Assembly (NCBI GenBank): GCA_002698785.1
Contig: PAAG01000046.1
Location: 166,484-230,483, forward strand
Length of the DNA: 64,000 nucleotides
Direction: 5' to 3'
Source of the DNA: Verrucomicrobiales bacterium
GTDB lineage: Bacteria; Verrucomicrobiota; Verrucomicrobiia; Verrucomicrobiales; DEV007
Position 1 is the stretch's first letter; each line of letters begins with the position of its first letter. Below, one piece after another: positions 26,444 through 34,795 of this stretch. The translations under genes were made by a program, and so were the position numbers. Under the pieces are notes generated by a model, which was not told where the DNA came from, did not search any database, and saw nothing but the letters and a program-made list of their open reading frames with translations.

Positions 26444-27247
26444 TCATACCCCTTCCTGGACGGCAATGTAAAGAGAGCGAAGTTCTTCGTCGACGGCAGC
26501 CTCACTGTCGACGGTCTGCGCCACTTCCTTTCGAAGGAAATCCCGATACCGTTTTCGCATCCGGTGAATTCCAACTCGAATCGCTGATTCCGTAACCCCC
26601 AGCGTCTCCGCTATCTCGCAATACGAATCGCCCTCTTCCGATGTCAGCTTTGGGAAAAGAACCTCGAACCACCTCCCTCGGTCCCTCTTGCGATACGACT
26701 CCTCCAACAGTTGAGCGACTCGATCCATCAACTCCTCTGCCCACTGCCGATCAAAGTCTCGATCAAGACCACTCCCCGGGGATTTCGTTTCGCAGACGAC
26801 CAACACTTTCTCCGGATCGATCTCGATCCGCACCTGATCCCATCCCCGCTTGATACGCCCCGCCGTTCGGAAAAATTCGGCCACATGCCGATTCGCCACG
26901 GCACGAAGGAAACTTCGCAGCCTCCCTTTACTCTCGTCCACTTCCTTCAACCGCTGCGTTTCGAAAAGACTCGAAAAGATCTGCTGCGTCACGTCTTTGG
27001 CGTCCTCGGTATCGAGTCCTTTCGCTCGAACATGTTGAAAAACCGGGCGCCAGTAGAGATGACAAAGCTCGTTGGCAGCACCTGAGACAGTCTCCGGTTC
27101 CCACACACTGGACTCATCGAGTCGCTGCTGGAATCGCTGCACGACACTCCATCTTGTATCCGGGAAAAATCCGGGAGCAGGTTCGCTTTTGTTTTGCGCT
27201 TGGGAATGAGAGTCTTCGGTCACAGCGATTCGATTCGACAATTCCAA
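26444..27247 (-). CDS. ECF-type RNA polymerase sigma factor
   Basis: A 267-residue sigma factor of the PVC-type ECF groups. Region 2 is visible in LCHLYWRPVFQHVRAKGLDTEDAKDVTQQIFSSLFE (helix binding core polymerase) followed by GRLRSFLRAVANRHVAEFFR. Region 4 is the helix-turn-helix SYCEIAETLGVTESAIRVGIHRMRKRYRDFLRKEV. The start appears to be TTG at 27247, because an in-frame TAA lies just upstream; a GTG eight codons later is an alternative. It is followed 100 bases later by the receptor kinase. No anti-sigma factor gene adjoins, which fits control by phosphorylation as in kinase-dependent ECF factors (for example EcfP/PknT of Vibrio). That link is inferred. Confidence 0.9.
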   Translation of the reverse strand: MELSNRIAVTEDSHSQAQNKSEPAPGFFPDTRWSVVQRFQQRLDESSVWEPETVSGAANELCHLYWRPVFQHVRAKGLDTEDAKDVTQQIFSSLFETQRLKEVDESKGRLRSFLRAVANRHVAEFFRTAGRIKRGWDQVRIEIDPEKVLVVCETKSPGSGLDRDFDRQWAEELMDRVAQLLEESYRKRDRGRWFEVLFPKLTSEEGDSYCEIAETLGVTESAIRVGIHRMRKRYRDFLRKEVAQTVDSEAAVDEELRSLYIAVQEGV

Positions 27248-27367
27248 CGACCCGGCAGGTTACACACCGCAATCGAAGATTTCAACATTCGCTCCTTCTC
27301 GTTGTGGGGATAAAAACGAATAATGAAGTCGGAGCAGAGAAGACAAAAGCAACTACTCCACTCACCG

Positions 27368-27392
27368 ATTGCCGTTTTTCCGAGTTGTTACA
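27368..27392 (-). promoter_or_regulatory. Shared ECF-type promoter element upstream of sigma-factor gene
   Basis: On the minus strand: TGTAACA (27392-27386), 12 bases, GGCAAT (27373-27368), about 120 bases before the sigma-factor start. The third copy of the element, which suggests autoregulation. The divergent NHL gene begins about 65 bases away on the other side. Confidence 0.55.
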
Positions 27393-27457
27393 TGCCGGTT
27401 CGCGCAAAGTGAAATTCCCTCTCCCGGTGTCAGCTTCGTGGAGTGTTTTTGAAATCC

Positions 27458-29065
27458 ATGAACGTCCTTCTCCGTCTGCCAATCTTCGTCGCTGTCTCGC
27501 TATTTTCTTACACCATTGCCTCCGCCGCACCCGGCGACATCACGACGATTGCCGGACAAGGCACCGATTCCTCGAGCGGTGATGGCGGCCCGGCCACGGA
27601 TGCGGAGCTCTACTTTCCCCAGGGCATTGCCGTCGATCGCGACGGACACGTCTATGTGAGCGAACTCTTCGGCCATCGCATACGAAAGATCGACGCCGGG
27701 ACAGGAATCATCACCACCGCCGTCGGGACGGGATTGGCCGGCTTCAATGGAGACGGCATGAGCGGGGCCGAGACACAGGTCAATCGACCATCCTACATGA
27801 AGTTCGGGCCGGATGGCGCACTCTACTTCTATGAGTTCAGCAACAACAGACTTCGCCGATGGGACCCAAAAACCGATGTCGTGACAACCTATCTGGGAAC
27901 GGGAAATTTTTCCGTCACCGGATTCGGCCTTCACCGCACCGAGACGAACATCGGGAGTGCTGGCACTTTCGTCTTTCTCGCCAATGGAGATCTCGTATTT
28001 CCGATGAATGGCAATAACACGGTGGTACGCGTCGATGCCGCATCGGGGATCGTTTCCCAGCTACTCGGTGATGGCACACAAGCGTCCACGGGAGATGGAG
28101 GGCCCGCGGTCGATGCCCAAACCTTTCAACCCCTTTCTGCTTCGACCGACAGCCAGGGAAATATCTACATTGGTGAATTGAGAAGAGTACGTCGCATCGA
28201 TGCTGTCACCGGTATCGTGACGACCGTAGTAGGCGATGGAACGCAAGCCTACACTGGCGACGGAGACGACGCCAGCGCAGCCCAGTTCGATTACTGCCGT
28301 GGCCTGATCTTCGACGATGCAGACAACTACTTTTTCGGTGATGAGGGACCCGGAGTGATTCGAAAAATCGATGGAATCACGAACATCATCACCACCATCG
28401 CGGGCACTGGCACGCCCGGTTTCTCCGGTGACGGAGGCCCCGCAACGAGTGCTCAGATCAATACCCCGGTCGAAATCGCATTCGATAAAGAAGGAAACCT
28501 CTATTTCACCGACTTCACCGGTCGGGTCAGAAAGATCGAGGCAGTCGCGACCATTTACCAACGAGGAGTCGACACCACCATCGGGCCGAAAGCACGCCAA
28601 CAACGCGGCCGTGGAATCATCAACACCTCCGCTGCCGGTCAGACACTCTCGATCAAGAGCAAAACGAAGCGGCCCGTGCGTTTCTGCTTCTCCGTCCGCA
28701 ACAGCGGCGAAGGTCCCGACGCGATCCGAATCGCAGCCTCCAAAGGAAAGCGCGCCTTCCGCACCCGATACATTCAGCTCGGCGTTGGCAACGTGACGGC
28801 ACAACTGCTCACAAGCGATCTTTTGGAGAGCGTGGCATCCGGCGGCGGAGCCACCTACCTCGCCAGGATAAAGCCCAAGTTTCGCAAGGGAGGAAAACGA
28901 CAGAACCTCAGCGTCCTCGCGACTTCGATCACCGCGAACGAAAAGAAAGATGTCGTCCGCGCAAAAATGAAGATCAAGCTGCCCCGCAATAAAACTTTCA
29001 GAAGAGCCAATGGCGGCCGCCGTTTTCACGGATTTCCTCCCGTAGAAGAACAATCCGGTAGATAA
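27458..29065 (+). CDS. Secreted NHL-repeat protein with basic C-terminal domain
   Basis: A 535-residue exported protein. After the signal peptide (about 1-25) come NHL-type blades with a characteristic recurring phrase: ITTIAGQGTDSSSGDGGPAT, then IDAATGIVTTVVGDGTQAYTGDG-type and IAGTGTPGFSGDGGPATSAQ stretches, making a six-bladed propeller to about residue 365. The last 165 residues are basic and related, weakly, to the QPDL-type C-terminal domain of neighbouring secreted proteins (GRGIINTSAAGQ, FCFSVRNSGEGPDAIRIAA, KKDVVRAKMKIK). An arginine-rich tail follows. The ATG giving the signal peptide was chosen over a GTG five codons upstream. It diverges from the sigma-factor gene. Confidence 0.8.
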   Translation: MNVLLRLPIFVAVSLFSYTIASAAPGDITTIAGQGTDSSSGDGGPATDAELYFPQGIAVDRDGHVYVSELFGHRIRKIDAGTGIITTAVGTGLAGFNGDGMSGAETQVNRPSYMKFGPDGALYFYEFSNNRLRRWDPKTDVVTTYLGTGNFSVTGFGLHRTETNIGSAGTFVFLANGDLVFPMNGNNTVVRVDAASGIVSQLLGDGTQASTGDGGPAVDAQTFQPLSASTDSQGNIYIGELRRVRRIDAVTGIVTTVVGDGTQAYTGDGDDASAAQFDYCRGLIFDDADNYFFGDEGPGVIRKIDGITNIITTIAGTGTPGFSGDGGPATSAQINTPVEIAFDKEGNLYFTDFTGRVRKIEAVATIYQRGVDTTIGPKARQQRGRGIINTSAAGQTLSIKSKTKRPVRFCFSVRNSGEGPDAIRIAASKGKRAFRTRYIQLGVGNVTAQLLTSDLLESVASGGGATYLARIKPKFRKGGKRQNLSVLATSITANEKKDVVRAKMKIKLPRNKTFRRANGGRRFHGFPPVEEQSGR

Positions 29066-29224
29066 TCGCAACTCACTACTTCAGCATCAAATGAATCGGT
29101 TGATATGGTAGTGTAGAGCACGTGCTAATCATAATTCGAGCACTTCGCCTCACAATTCATACCGCCCTTCTTGTATATGAGGCAAATTCAAGGTATTGCG
29201 GGTCTAACCCAAGCACATTACCGG

Positions 29225-29253
29225 TTGACGAGCACCGGATAGGGTCCCATAAG
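29225..29253 (+). promoter_or_regulatory. Possible sigma-70-type promoter
   Basis: TTGACG (29225-29230), 17 bases, CATAAG (29248-29253), about 95 bases before the ATG at 29347. The spacing is canonical and the -10 box is imperfect. The spacer also contains a 10-base palindrome, AGCACGTGCT (29117-29126). Support is by eye only. Confidence 0.3.
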
Positions 29254-29346
29254 ACATTGAACCGCGCGCGGCGACAGCCGCATTTCCCTGACTCCGCCGC
29301 CAAACCAAACGGCAGAGCCTCAGGCTGGATCATCCATCTCTCTAAC

Positions 29347-30468
29347 ATGAAACACACATTCAGCAAGTTGTGCCTTGCGATTGCTACGCTGGCATCCGCC
29401 GCTTCCGTCGCGCAGGCAGACCTCCTCGTTACTCTTTCCGAAAACCCCGCGGACGGCACGACCGTCATCGAACTCGACGGGTCTATCAATACATTGCCAG
29501 ATATCAGGATGGATATGATAGCGGAGAAAACCATTGTCACAAAAACAGACGTTCCATTGTTCGATACGCAATGGGTACTGGGCGAAGATGAATTCTCAAA
29601 CGCATTTGCCGTTTCACAAAGGCCCGATGGTGGAAGCTCGGAATACACAGTAGCCCGCCTAACTTCGGCGACCGATATCAACGACCTGGATTTCCCCTCC
29701 TTCGATAAAGCCACCTTCGATCCGCTACTAGAAATTATGGGCGGCGACGGATTCATCTTGTCCGTAAAAGGTTCCCAGCTCTATTTCGAACTGATTCAGA
29801 TCTTGGCTGATGAAACAGCTCCACCTGCACCCCAGTCCGTCTCAACTCGCGACTTCATGTTCTCAACTGCGACATTCGAAAACCAGACAGTCCAGACGAC
29901 AATTCCCTTTTCCGGCTTCACCTCAGGACAATCAATTGAGTTTGGTGATTTTGGAGGAGAAGAGGGCGACGGCGCCCGCATCCAGATCGGTGTTACCGCT
30001 GTCCTGACCGGTCCTAGCTCTCGCCCGGACTTGTTGATCGGAGCAAAACCACAGCGCCTACGCGGAGATAATGTCTACAGCAAACGCAAAGCATCCCGCA
30101 GACAGACAGTAAAGAAAAAGGGCTTCATTGCACAGGCCCACAAGGCGATCGTGCATCTCCGCATTCAAAACGACGGATCTACTCGGGACCGTATTAAATT
30201 CAGCGCCGAAGTAGATCTCGCCGACGGAACGAACACCTCAGTATTTGCCTATCCCGGCGGACGCCGCAAGGTGATCACCGCACAAGCAAAGTCCGGCAAA
30301 TACTTCACTTCCTTAGAGCCCGGAGAATCAGAGAAGATTCTCTATCGAATTAGTACTTCTCGACTCTGGGCCGGCGCACGATCCGACCGCAAAAACGACG
30401 TCGATTTTACCGCTCGTTCCGGCCCCCTTCGTGATAAGGCGAGGCTCGAACTCATATTCCGGGAATAG
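29347..30468 (+). CDS. Secreted protein with RPDL-type basic C-terminal domain
   Basis: A 373-residue protein with a signal peptide ending ASVAQADLL. The first 200 residues after it are acidic, beta-rich and of unknown family. They resemble exosortase-era 'PEP-CTERM type' ectodomains in character but carry no PEP motif. From RPDLLIGAKPQRLRGDNVY (30022 onward) the protein switches to a strongly basic domain with HLRIQNDGSTRDRIKFSAE and a LEPGESEKILYRI strand, the same layout as in four other secreted proteins here. The start ATG at 29347 is preferred over a long upstream extension that is non-coding in character. It follows the NHL protein on the same strand after about 280 bases. Confidence 0.75.
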   Translation: MKHTFSKLCLAIATLASAASVAQADLLVTLSENPADGTTVIELDGSINTLPDIRMDMIAEKTIVTKTDVPLFDTQWVLGEDEFSNAFAVSQRPDGGSSEYTVARLTSATDINDLDFPSFDKATFDPLLEIMGGDGFILSVKGSQLYFELIQILADETAPPAPQSVSTRDFMFSTATFENQTVQTTIPFSGFTSGQSIEFGDFGGEEGDGARIQIGVTAVLTGPSSRPDLLIGAKPQRLRGDNVYSKRKASRRQTVKKKGFIAQAHKAIVHLRIQNDGSTRDRIKFSAEVDLADGTNTSVFAYPGGRRKVITAQAKSGKYFTSLEPGESEKILYRISTSRLWAGARSDRKNDVDFTARSGPLRDKARLELIFRE

Positions 30469-30491
30469 TCTCTCGGGACTCTCTGCCGACC

Positions 30492-30863
30492 TCACTTATC
30501 CCGCGGTCCCAGATGCTCCGCCGCGAGCATCCATTGCCCATTGATTTTCACTAGGGATGACGTCCCCCGCCCACCACCGGCGGCGGGACTTCCGTGGATC
30601 ATCCCCGACCAGTCGTATTCGAAGGAAAAAACCGCGAACTCCTCTGTCTTCACGATCCAGTGAACCTCAGACATCGCATATTTCTCCTCCTTGATGAGGT
30701 CAAAATTGAAACGGAAAGCCTTCTCCACGGCTGCTTTTCCCACATTCACCTGACCACTGGAAAACGTCACCGTGCAGTCGGGATGAATCAGAGGCGAGAC
30801 ATTTTCCCACTCCTGCGAAGCAAGAGCCTTCTCATAGGCAGCGACAAAATCTTCGAGAGTCAT
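30492..30863 (-). CDS. SnoaL/NTF2-like protein
   Basis: A 123-residue cytoplasmic protein of the NTF2-like (SnoaL/DUF4440) fold: FVAAYEKALASQEWENVSPLIHPDCTVTFSSG at the N-terminus, a middle helix (GKAAVEKAFRFNFDLI), and C-terminal strands SEVHWIVKTEEFAVFSFEYDW and TSSLVKINGQWMLAAEHLG. Members of this fold bind small hydrophobic ligands or act as isomerases, but the sequence gives no substrate. The ATG at 30863 (MTLEDF) is preferred over an upstream TTG. It is convergent with the preceding gene and divergent from the esterase. Confidence 0.75.
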   Translation of the reverse strand: MTLEDFVAAYEKALASQEWENVSPLIHPDCTVTFSSGQVNVGKAAVEKAFRFNFDLIKEEKYAMSEVHWIVKTEEFAVFSFEYDWSGMIHGSPAAGGGRGTSSLVKINGQWMLAAEHLGPRDK

Positions 30864-30955
30864 TCGCAAGATCCTCTCAAAAATATGCCCTCACCGTCAA
30901 CCCGCTAAGATTCACAGTTGCACTCCCCCGAGAATTTCCTTACAAACGCCCCCTT

Positions 30956-32497
30956 ATGAATCGCATCGCTGTTCTCACCAGCCTCCTTGCCGTGGCCCTG
31001 CTGGCTCCTTTCGCCCACGCAGAGCTGAAACTTCCCTCCATCATTGGAGACAACATGGTCCTCCAGCGCGACCTTGAGAATCCTATCTGGGGTTGGGCAA
31101 ACGCGGATGCCCCGGTCAAAGTCACTATCGCCGGACAAACCCACGACACCAAAGCTGATGCCGAGGGCAAATGGCAGGTAAAACTCGCCCCCATGGCTGG
31201 CTCCCACTACGCCCTGCGCATGGTAGTCTCTTCTGGTAGCGAACAAATCGTCCTCACAAACATCGTGGTTGGCGAAGTATGGGTCTGCTCCGGCCAGTCG
31301 AACATGCAGTGGAACGTTGCCAGCGCCGACGATCCAGATCTCGAAATCGCCACCGCCAACTACCCCAACATCCGCCTCATCTCCGTTCCACAAGTCGGAA
31401 CACAGGAGGTCCAGGACGACTTCAAAGGTCAGTGGGACATCTGCACCCCAGCTACCGTGGGCGACTTTTCCGCCGTGGGTTACTTCTTCGGTCGTCAGCT
31501 CCATCAAACGCTCGGCGTCCCGATCGGCCTCGTCGACAACGCCTGGGGCGGCTCCGCTGCCGAAGCATGGGTCGAGCGCGGCACCCTCGAAAAAGACGGT
31601 CGTTTCGCTGACTACATCGCTCAGTGGGAAGAAATCGAAAAGAACTTCGACTACGAGAAAGCCATGGCTGACTGGAAGGTCCAGGCCGAAAAGGCAAAGG
31701 CTGAAGGCAAAAATCCTCCACGCCCTCCTCGCGACCAGCTCCGTGGCCAGCACCGTCCCGGCAACCTCTGGGCTGGAGTCCTCAGTCCTACCATCGGCTA
31801 CGGTATCCGTGGCACCATCTGGTATCAGGGCGAGTCAAACGCGGGTCGCGCCTACCAGTACGACGATCTCTTTGGCCTCATGATCACTGAATGGCGCAAC
31901 GCCTGGGGACAGGGCGACTTCCCTTTTTACTGGGTCCAACTTGCTGATTTCCGCGACGAAACCGACACTCCCGGCGACGACGAATGGGCCGAGCTTCGAG
32001 AAGCTCAGACTAACACTCTCGCCCTTCCCAATACTGGACAGGCTGTCATCTACGACCTCGGCGAAGGCCGCGACATTCATCCACGCGACAAGCAGAACGT
32101 CGCCAAGCGTCTCGCCCGAATCGCACTCGCTCGCGACTACGGCACACAAATCGCATACAAGAGTCCCTCTTTCGAATCCATGGAGATCCAGGGCAACAAA
32201 GCGGTTCTCACATTCAAAGACGTAGGATCGACCCTCTACACCTTCGACACGCGCGAAGCGAAAGGGTTTGCCGTCGCGGGCGAGGACAAAGTCTGGCACA
32301 ACGCCACAGGCACCCTGCAGGGAAACAACAAAGTCGTAGTCACCAGTGACGCCGTTGAAAAGCCGGTGGCTGTCCGCTACGCCTGGGCAGTCAATCCCGT
32401 AGCCAACCTCCAAAGCCGTGAAGGACTCCCCGTAGTCCCTTTCCGCACCGACGACTGGCCTCAGGTCACCGATCCGGCAACGCAGAAAGCTGAATAA
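30956..32497 (+). CDS. Sialate O-acetylesterase (SASA family)
   Basis: A 513-residue secreted SGNH-type carbohydrate esterase (signal peptide about 1-22). The catalytic serine block is VWVCSGQSNMQW. The oxyanion/Gly-Asn block is GTIWYQGESNAGRAYQY, and a late DIHPRDKQ segment supplies the Asp-His pair. The N-terminal KLPSIIGDNMVLQRDLENPIWGWA is the usual beta-sandwich lead-in of this family. These enzymes remove acetyl groups from sialic acids or other acetylated polysaccharides outside the cytoplasm. A 50-residue charged insertion (EEIEKNFDYEKAMADWK and following) is typical of PVC-group and Bacteroidetes members. A short hairpin follows the stop. Confidence 0.9.
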   Translation: MNRIAVLTSLLAVALLAPFAHAELKLPSIIGDNMVLQRDLENPIWGWANADAPVKVTIAGQTHDTKADAEGKWQVKLAPMAGSHYALRMVVSSGSEQIVLTNIVVGEVWVCSGQSNMQWNVASADDPDLEIATANYPNIRLISVPQVGTQEVQDDFKGQWDICTPATVGDFSAVGYFFGRQLHQTLGVPIGLVDNAWGGSAAEAWVERGTLEKDGRFADYIAQWEEIEKNFDYEKAMADWKVQAEKAKAEGKNPPRPPRDQLRGQHRPGNLWAGVLSPTIGYGIRGTIWYQGESNAGRAYQYDDLFGLMITEWRNAWGQGDFPFYWVQLADFRDETDTPGDDEWAELREAQTNTLALPNTGQAVIYDLGEGRDIHPRDKQNVAKRLARIALARDYGTQIAYKSPSFESMEIQGNKAVLTFKDVGSTLYTFDTREAKGFAVAGEDKVWHNATGTLQGNNKVVVTSDAVEKPVAVRYAWAVNPVANLQSREGLPVVPFRTDDWPQVTDPATQKAE

Positions 32498-32510
32498 TTA
32501 CCGTGAGACC

Positions 32511-32534
32511 GGAAGCTGGAAAATTCCAGCTTCC
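32511..32534. other. Perfect hairpin after the esterase gene
   Basis: Arms GGAAGCTGGAA and TTCCAGCTTCC separated by AA. There is no following T-run on the plus strand, so it is not a standard intrinsic terminator. The right arm runs into AGCTTC-type words shared with the spacer at 20951. It could be a processing or attenuation hairpin. Confidence 0.5.
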
Positions 32535-32560
32535 AACTCCCAGCTTCTAACTTCTCTTTC

Positions 32561-34006
32561 GTGAAAGACCCCTACGCCAGAGACGCCTCGATGATCGAGG
32601 AGCCACCCACCCGTCTGGGAGGGATGCTCAAGTATCTCGGGCCCGGCTTCATCCTTTCCGCATCTATCGTCGGATCGGGTGAACTCATCGCCACCACCAC
32701 CCTGGGAGCGAAAGCTGGATTCGTGGCGATGTGGGTCATCATTGCGAGCTGCCTTGTGAAAGTTTTCGTCCAGCTGGAGTTCGGCAAGCACGCCATCCAG
32801 TCGGGCGAGACCACCTTCCAGGCACTCAACAAACTCCCCGGCCCGAAAGTCGGGAAAGGAGGATGGGCCACCTGGATCTGCCTCCTTCTCATGACCGCCA
32901 AGCAACTCCAGCTCGGCGGCATTATCGGAGGGGTCGGAGTCATCCTGAACATCCTCTTTCCAGCCTTTCGGTATGAAATCTGGACAGGCGTCATGGCCAT
33001 CGTCGTGGCACTCCTGATCTTCCGAGGGCGATACCGATTCATCGAGATCGTCTCCCTCGTGATGATCGGTCTCTTCACCCTCTTCACCTTCGCGTGCGTC
33101 ATCGGGGTGCAGTTCACCGAATTCGCCTTCACCGCAGCCGACATCGGAGAAGGCCTCTCCTTTTGGAACGGAGTTCCTCTCGCCATCGTCGGAGTCGCTA
33201 TCGCCGCCTTCGGCATCACCGGAGTCGGTGGAGACGAAATTATGGCTTACAATTACTGGCTCTTGGAAAAAGGATACGCCGCCAAGACCGGTCCACGCGA
33301 AGACACCCCGGAATGGCAGGCCCGCGCCCGTGGCTGGATCCGCGTCATGTATTGGGACGCCTTCCTTTCCATGGTGGTCTATACGCTCATGACGGTCGCC
33401 TTTTACATACTCGGTGCCGCAGTCCTCAATGCCCAAGGCCTCGTCCCGGCAAACGATGAGATGGTATTGATCCTCTCCCGCATGTACACCCAGTCACTGG
33501 GCAACTGGGCCGAAGTCGCCTTCCTCGTCGGCGCATTTTTCGTTCTCTTCTCTACCCTCTTTTCAGCACTCGCCGCCTGGAGCCGAATTTTCTCCGATGC
33601 GTTCGGCGCTGTAGGACTCATCGACTTTCGAGATCAAAAATCACGCCGTCTCTCCATCGCCATCCTCGCCTTTACCTTCCCTATCACTTGGGCAATCCTG
33701 AAGTTCTTCTTCAAAGACCCTGTCTTTATGGTACTCGTCGGAGGAACCATCACTGCCGTCATTCTCGTTATCGTAGTGTTCGGAGCAGTCTATTTTCGGT
33801 ATCGACGACTTCCTGCCTCCCTCACTCCCAAGCCCTTCTACGATGTTGGATTCTGGCTTTCTGTTATCGCGATCATCGCCTTGGCAGTGTTGGCAGTCTG
33901 GAAATCCGTCGAAAAATTCCAGGAAAGCGTTTCTCCACCTCCAGTTAAGGAAGCTCTAGTTTCTCCAGAATTTCTACCCGTTTCAGATAGACTCCCGAAA
34001 ATCTGA
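32561..34006 (+). CDS. Nramp-related membrane transporter
   Basis: A 481-residue inner-membrane protein with about eleven helices, starting at GTG (MKDPYARD); an ATG ten codons in is an alternative. It matches the Nramp-like family by layout: GPGFILSASIVGSGELIATTTLGAKAGF in the first helix and FGITGVGGDEIMAYNYW in the sixth. The metal-binding DPGN of helix 1 and MPHN of helix 6, which define true Nramp divalent-metal carriers, are replaced by VGSGE and GGDEI. The substrate may therefore not be Mn or Fe. It is downstream of the esterase and upstream of mscL on the same strand. No Shine-Dalgarno sequence is present. Confidence 0.8.
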   Translation: MKDPYARDASMIEEPPTRLGGMLKYLGPGFILSASIVGSGELIATTTLGAKAGFVAMWVIIASCLVKVFVQLEFGKHAIQSGETTFQALNKLPGPKVGKGGWATWICLLLMTAKQLQLGGIIGGVGVILNILFPAFRYEIWTGVMAIVVALLIFRGRYRFIEIVSLVMIGLFTLFTFACVIGVQFTEFAFTAADIGEGLSFWNGVPLAIVGVAIAAFGITGVGGDEIMAYNYWLLEKGYAAKTGPREDTPEWQARARGWIRVMYWDAFLSMVVYTLMTVAFYILGAAVLNAQGLVPANDEMVLILSRMYTQSLGNWAEVAFLVGAFFVLFSTLFSALAAWSRIFSDAFGAVGLIDFRDQKSRRLSIAILAFTFPITWAILKFFFKDPVFMVLVGGTITAVILVIVVFGAVYFRYRRLPASLTPKPFYDVGFWLSVIAIIALAVLAVWKSVEKFQESVSPPPVKEALVSPEFLPVSDRLPKI

Positions 34007-34085
34007 AACGAGCCGATTCTTTTAGTTCCCTCAGAATCAAATCACCTTGCTCACAGGGGCTTCATGTAGCCAATCTGTCAGGGTT

Positions 34086-34529
34086 ATGGCTTTCATCGAA
34101 GACTTTAAGAAATTCGCGTTCAAAGGGAACCTCGTCGACATGGCGGTGGGGATAATCATCGGCGGAGCATTCGGAACCGTGGTCAAAAGCCTCGTAGACG
34201 ACATGTTCATGCCGATTATCGGACTCATGACCGGTGGAGTCGATTTCAGCGACCGATTCGCCGTCTTGAAAGAAGGTGAAACCGAAGGGGCCACTTACTT
34301 TACCGCAGAAAAAGCGCTGGAAGACGGTGCCACCGTCCTCACCTACGGAAATTTCATCACAGCGTTGATCAGCTTCCTCATCCTTGCCCTCGTCCTTTTT
34401 ATCGTGATTAAAAAGTTCGTCGCAGCCCTTCAGAAGGAAGAAGAGAAGCCACCAGCAGAAGCCAAGGTTTCCAAAGACATCGAACTCCTCACCGAAATCC
34501 GTGATTTACTCGCAAAAGACAAATCTTAG
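34086..34529 (+). CDS. mscL: Large-conductance mechanosensitive channel MscL
   Basis: A 147-residue channel subunit (136 in E. coli). It opens under membrane tension to release solutes on hypo-osmotic shock. The N-terminal amphipathic helix and first pore helix are canonical: FKKFAFKGNLVDMAVGIIIGGAFGTVVKSLVDD, followed by MPIIGLMTGGVDFSDRF. The periplasmic loop is somewhat long and acidic. The second helix is NFITALISFLILALVLFIVIK, and a charged C-terminal coiled coil ends TEIRDLLAKDKS. The start MAFIEDF was chosen by homology; the frame runs 13 codons further upstream. With opgGH it is the second osmotic-stress function in the window. Confidence 0.95.
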   Translation: MAFIEDFKKFAFKGNLVDMAVGIIIGGAFGTVVKSLVDDMFMPIIGLMTGGVDFSDRFAVLKEGETEGATYFTAEKALEDGATVLTYGNFITALISFLILALVLFIVIKKFVAALQKEEEKPPAEAKVSKDIELLTEIRDLLAKDKS

Positions 34530-34553
34530 TCAATTTTGAGAAAAACCACAATA

Positions 34554-34583
34554 TTGACTCACTTTTTTGCAAATTTATATAGA
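34554..34583 (+). promoter_or_regulatory. Sigma-70-type promoter for candidate small RNA
   Basis: TTGACT (34554-34559), then either a 16-base spacer and TATATA (34576-34581) or an 18-base spacer and TATAGA (34578-34583). This would start transcription near 34589, about 25 bases after the end of mscL plus its short tail. It is one of the best consensus-like promoters in the window. Confidence 0.5.
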
Positions 34584-34588
34584 CAAGA

Positions 34589-34737
34589 TTCAAAAATCCG
34601 ACTAAAGTCATCTCAGTTGATTTTTTTGGGTTGTTGTTGACCTAAAGTTTCATTGCTTGGTTGTTGTTGTGGGCGTGTGTTTTCACACGGTACGCAATTA
34701 GAAAAACCTCTCCGGTCGAAGTCGGAGAGGTTTTTTT
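34589..34737 (+). ncRNA. Candidate small RNA between mscL and thiG
   Basis: An intergenic transcript unit of about 150 bases with its own promoter and a strong intrinsic terminator and no credible frame. Visible features are two identical GGTTGTTGTTG blocks exactly 30 bases apart (34629-34639 and 34659-34669), a hairpin CGTGTG-TTTT-CACACG (34674-34689), then the terminator hairpin. It does not match the TPP riboswitch, although thiG follows: no CTGAGA or thi-box consensus is seen, and transcription would stop about 60 bases before thiG. The RNA could also be a long terminated leader. Confidence 0.45.
34702..34737. terminator. Strong bidirectional intrinsic terminator
   Basis: AAAAA, arm CCTCTCCG (34707-34714), loop of eight, arm CGGAGAGG (34723-34730), then seven T. 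The A-run before the left arm makes it functional in both directions. It separates the mscL/small-RNA region from thiG. Confidence 0.85.
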
Positions 34738-34795
34738 ATGTGGTGAACGCTTCCCAACTCCGTAAGGTAAGAACTCCAAGAACCACCCTGCTTCC

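Noticed and set aside
32498..33436. 312-residue reverse-strand frame opposite the Nramp-like gene
   Set aside because: The plus-strand protein has clear membrane helices; the reverse frame is acidic low complexity without homology.
34530..34795. TPP riboswitch upstream of thiG
   Set aside because: No CTGAGA/thi-box consensus is visible, and a strong terminator ends the transcript before thiG without an alternative antiterminator arm that I could see.
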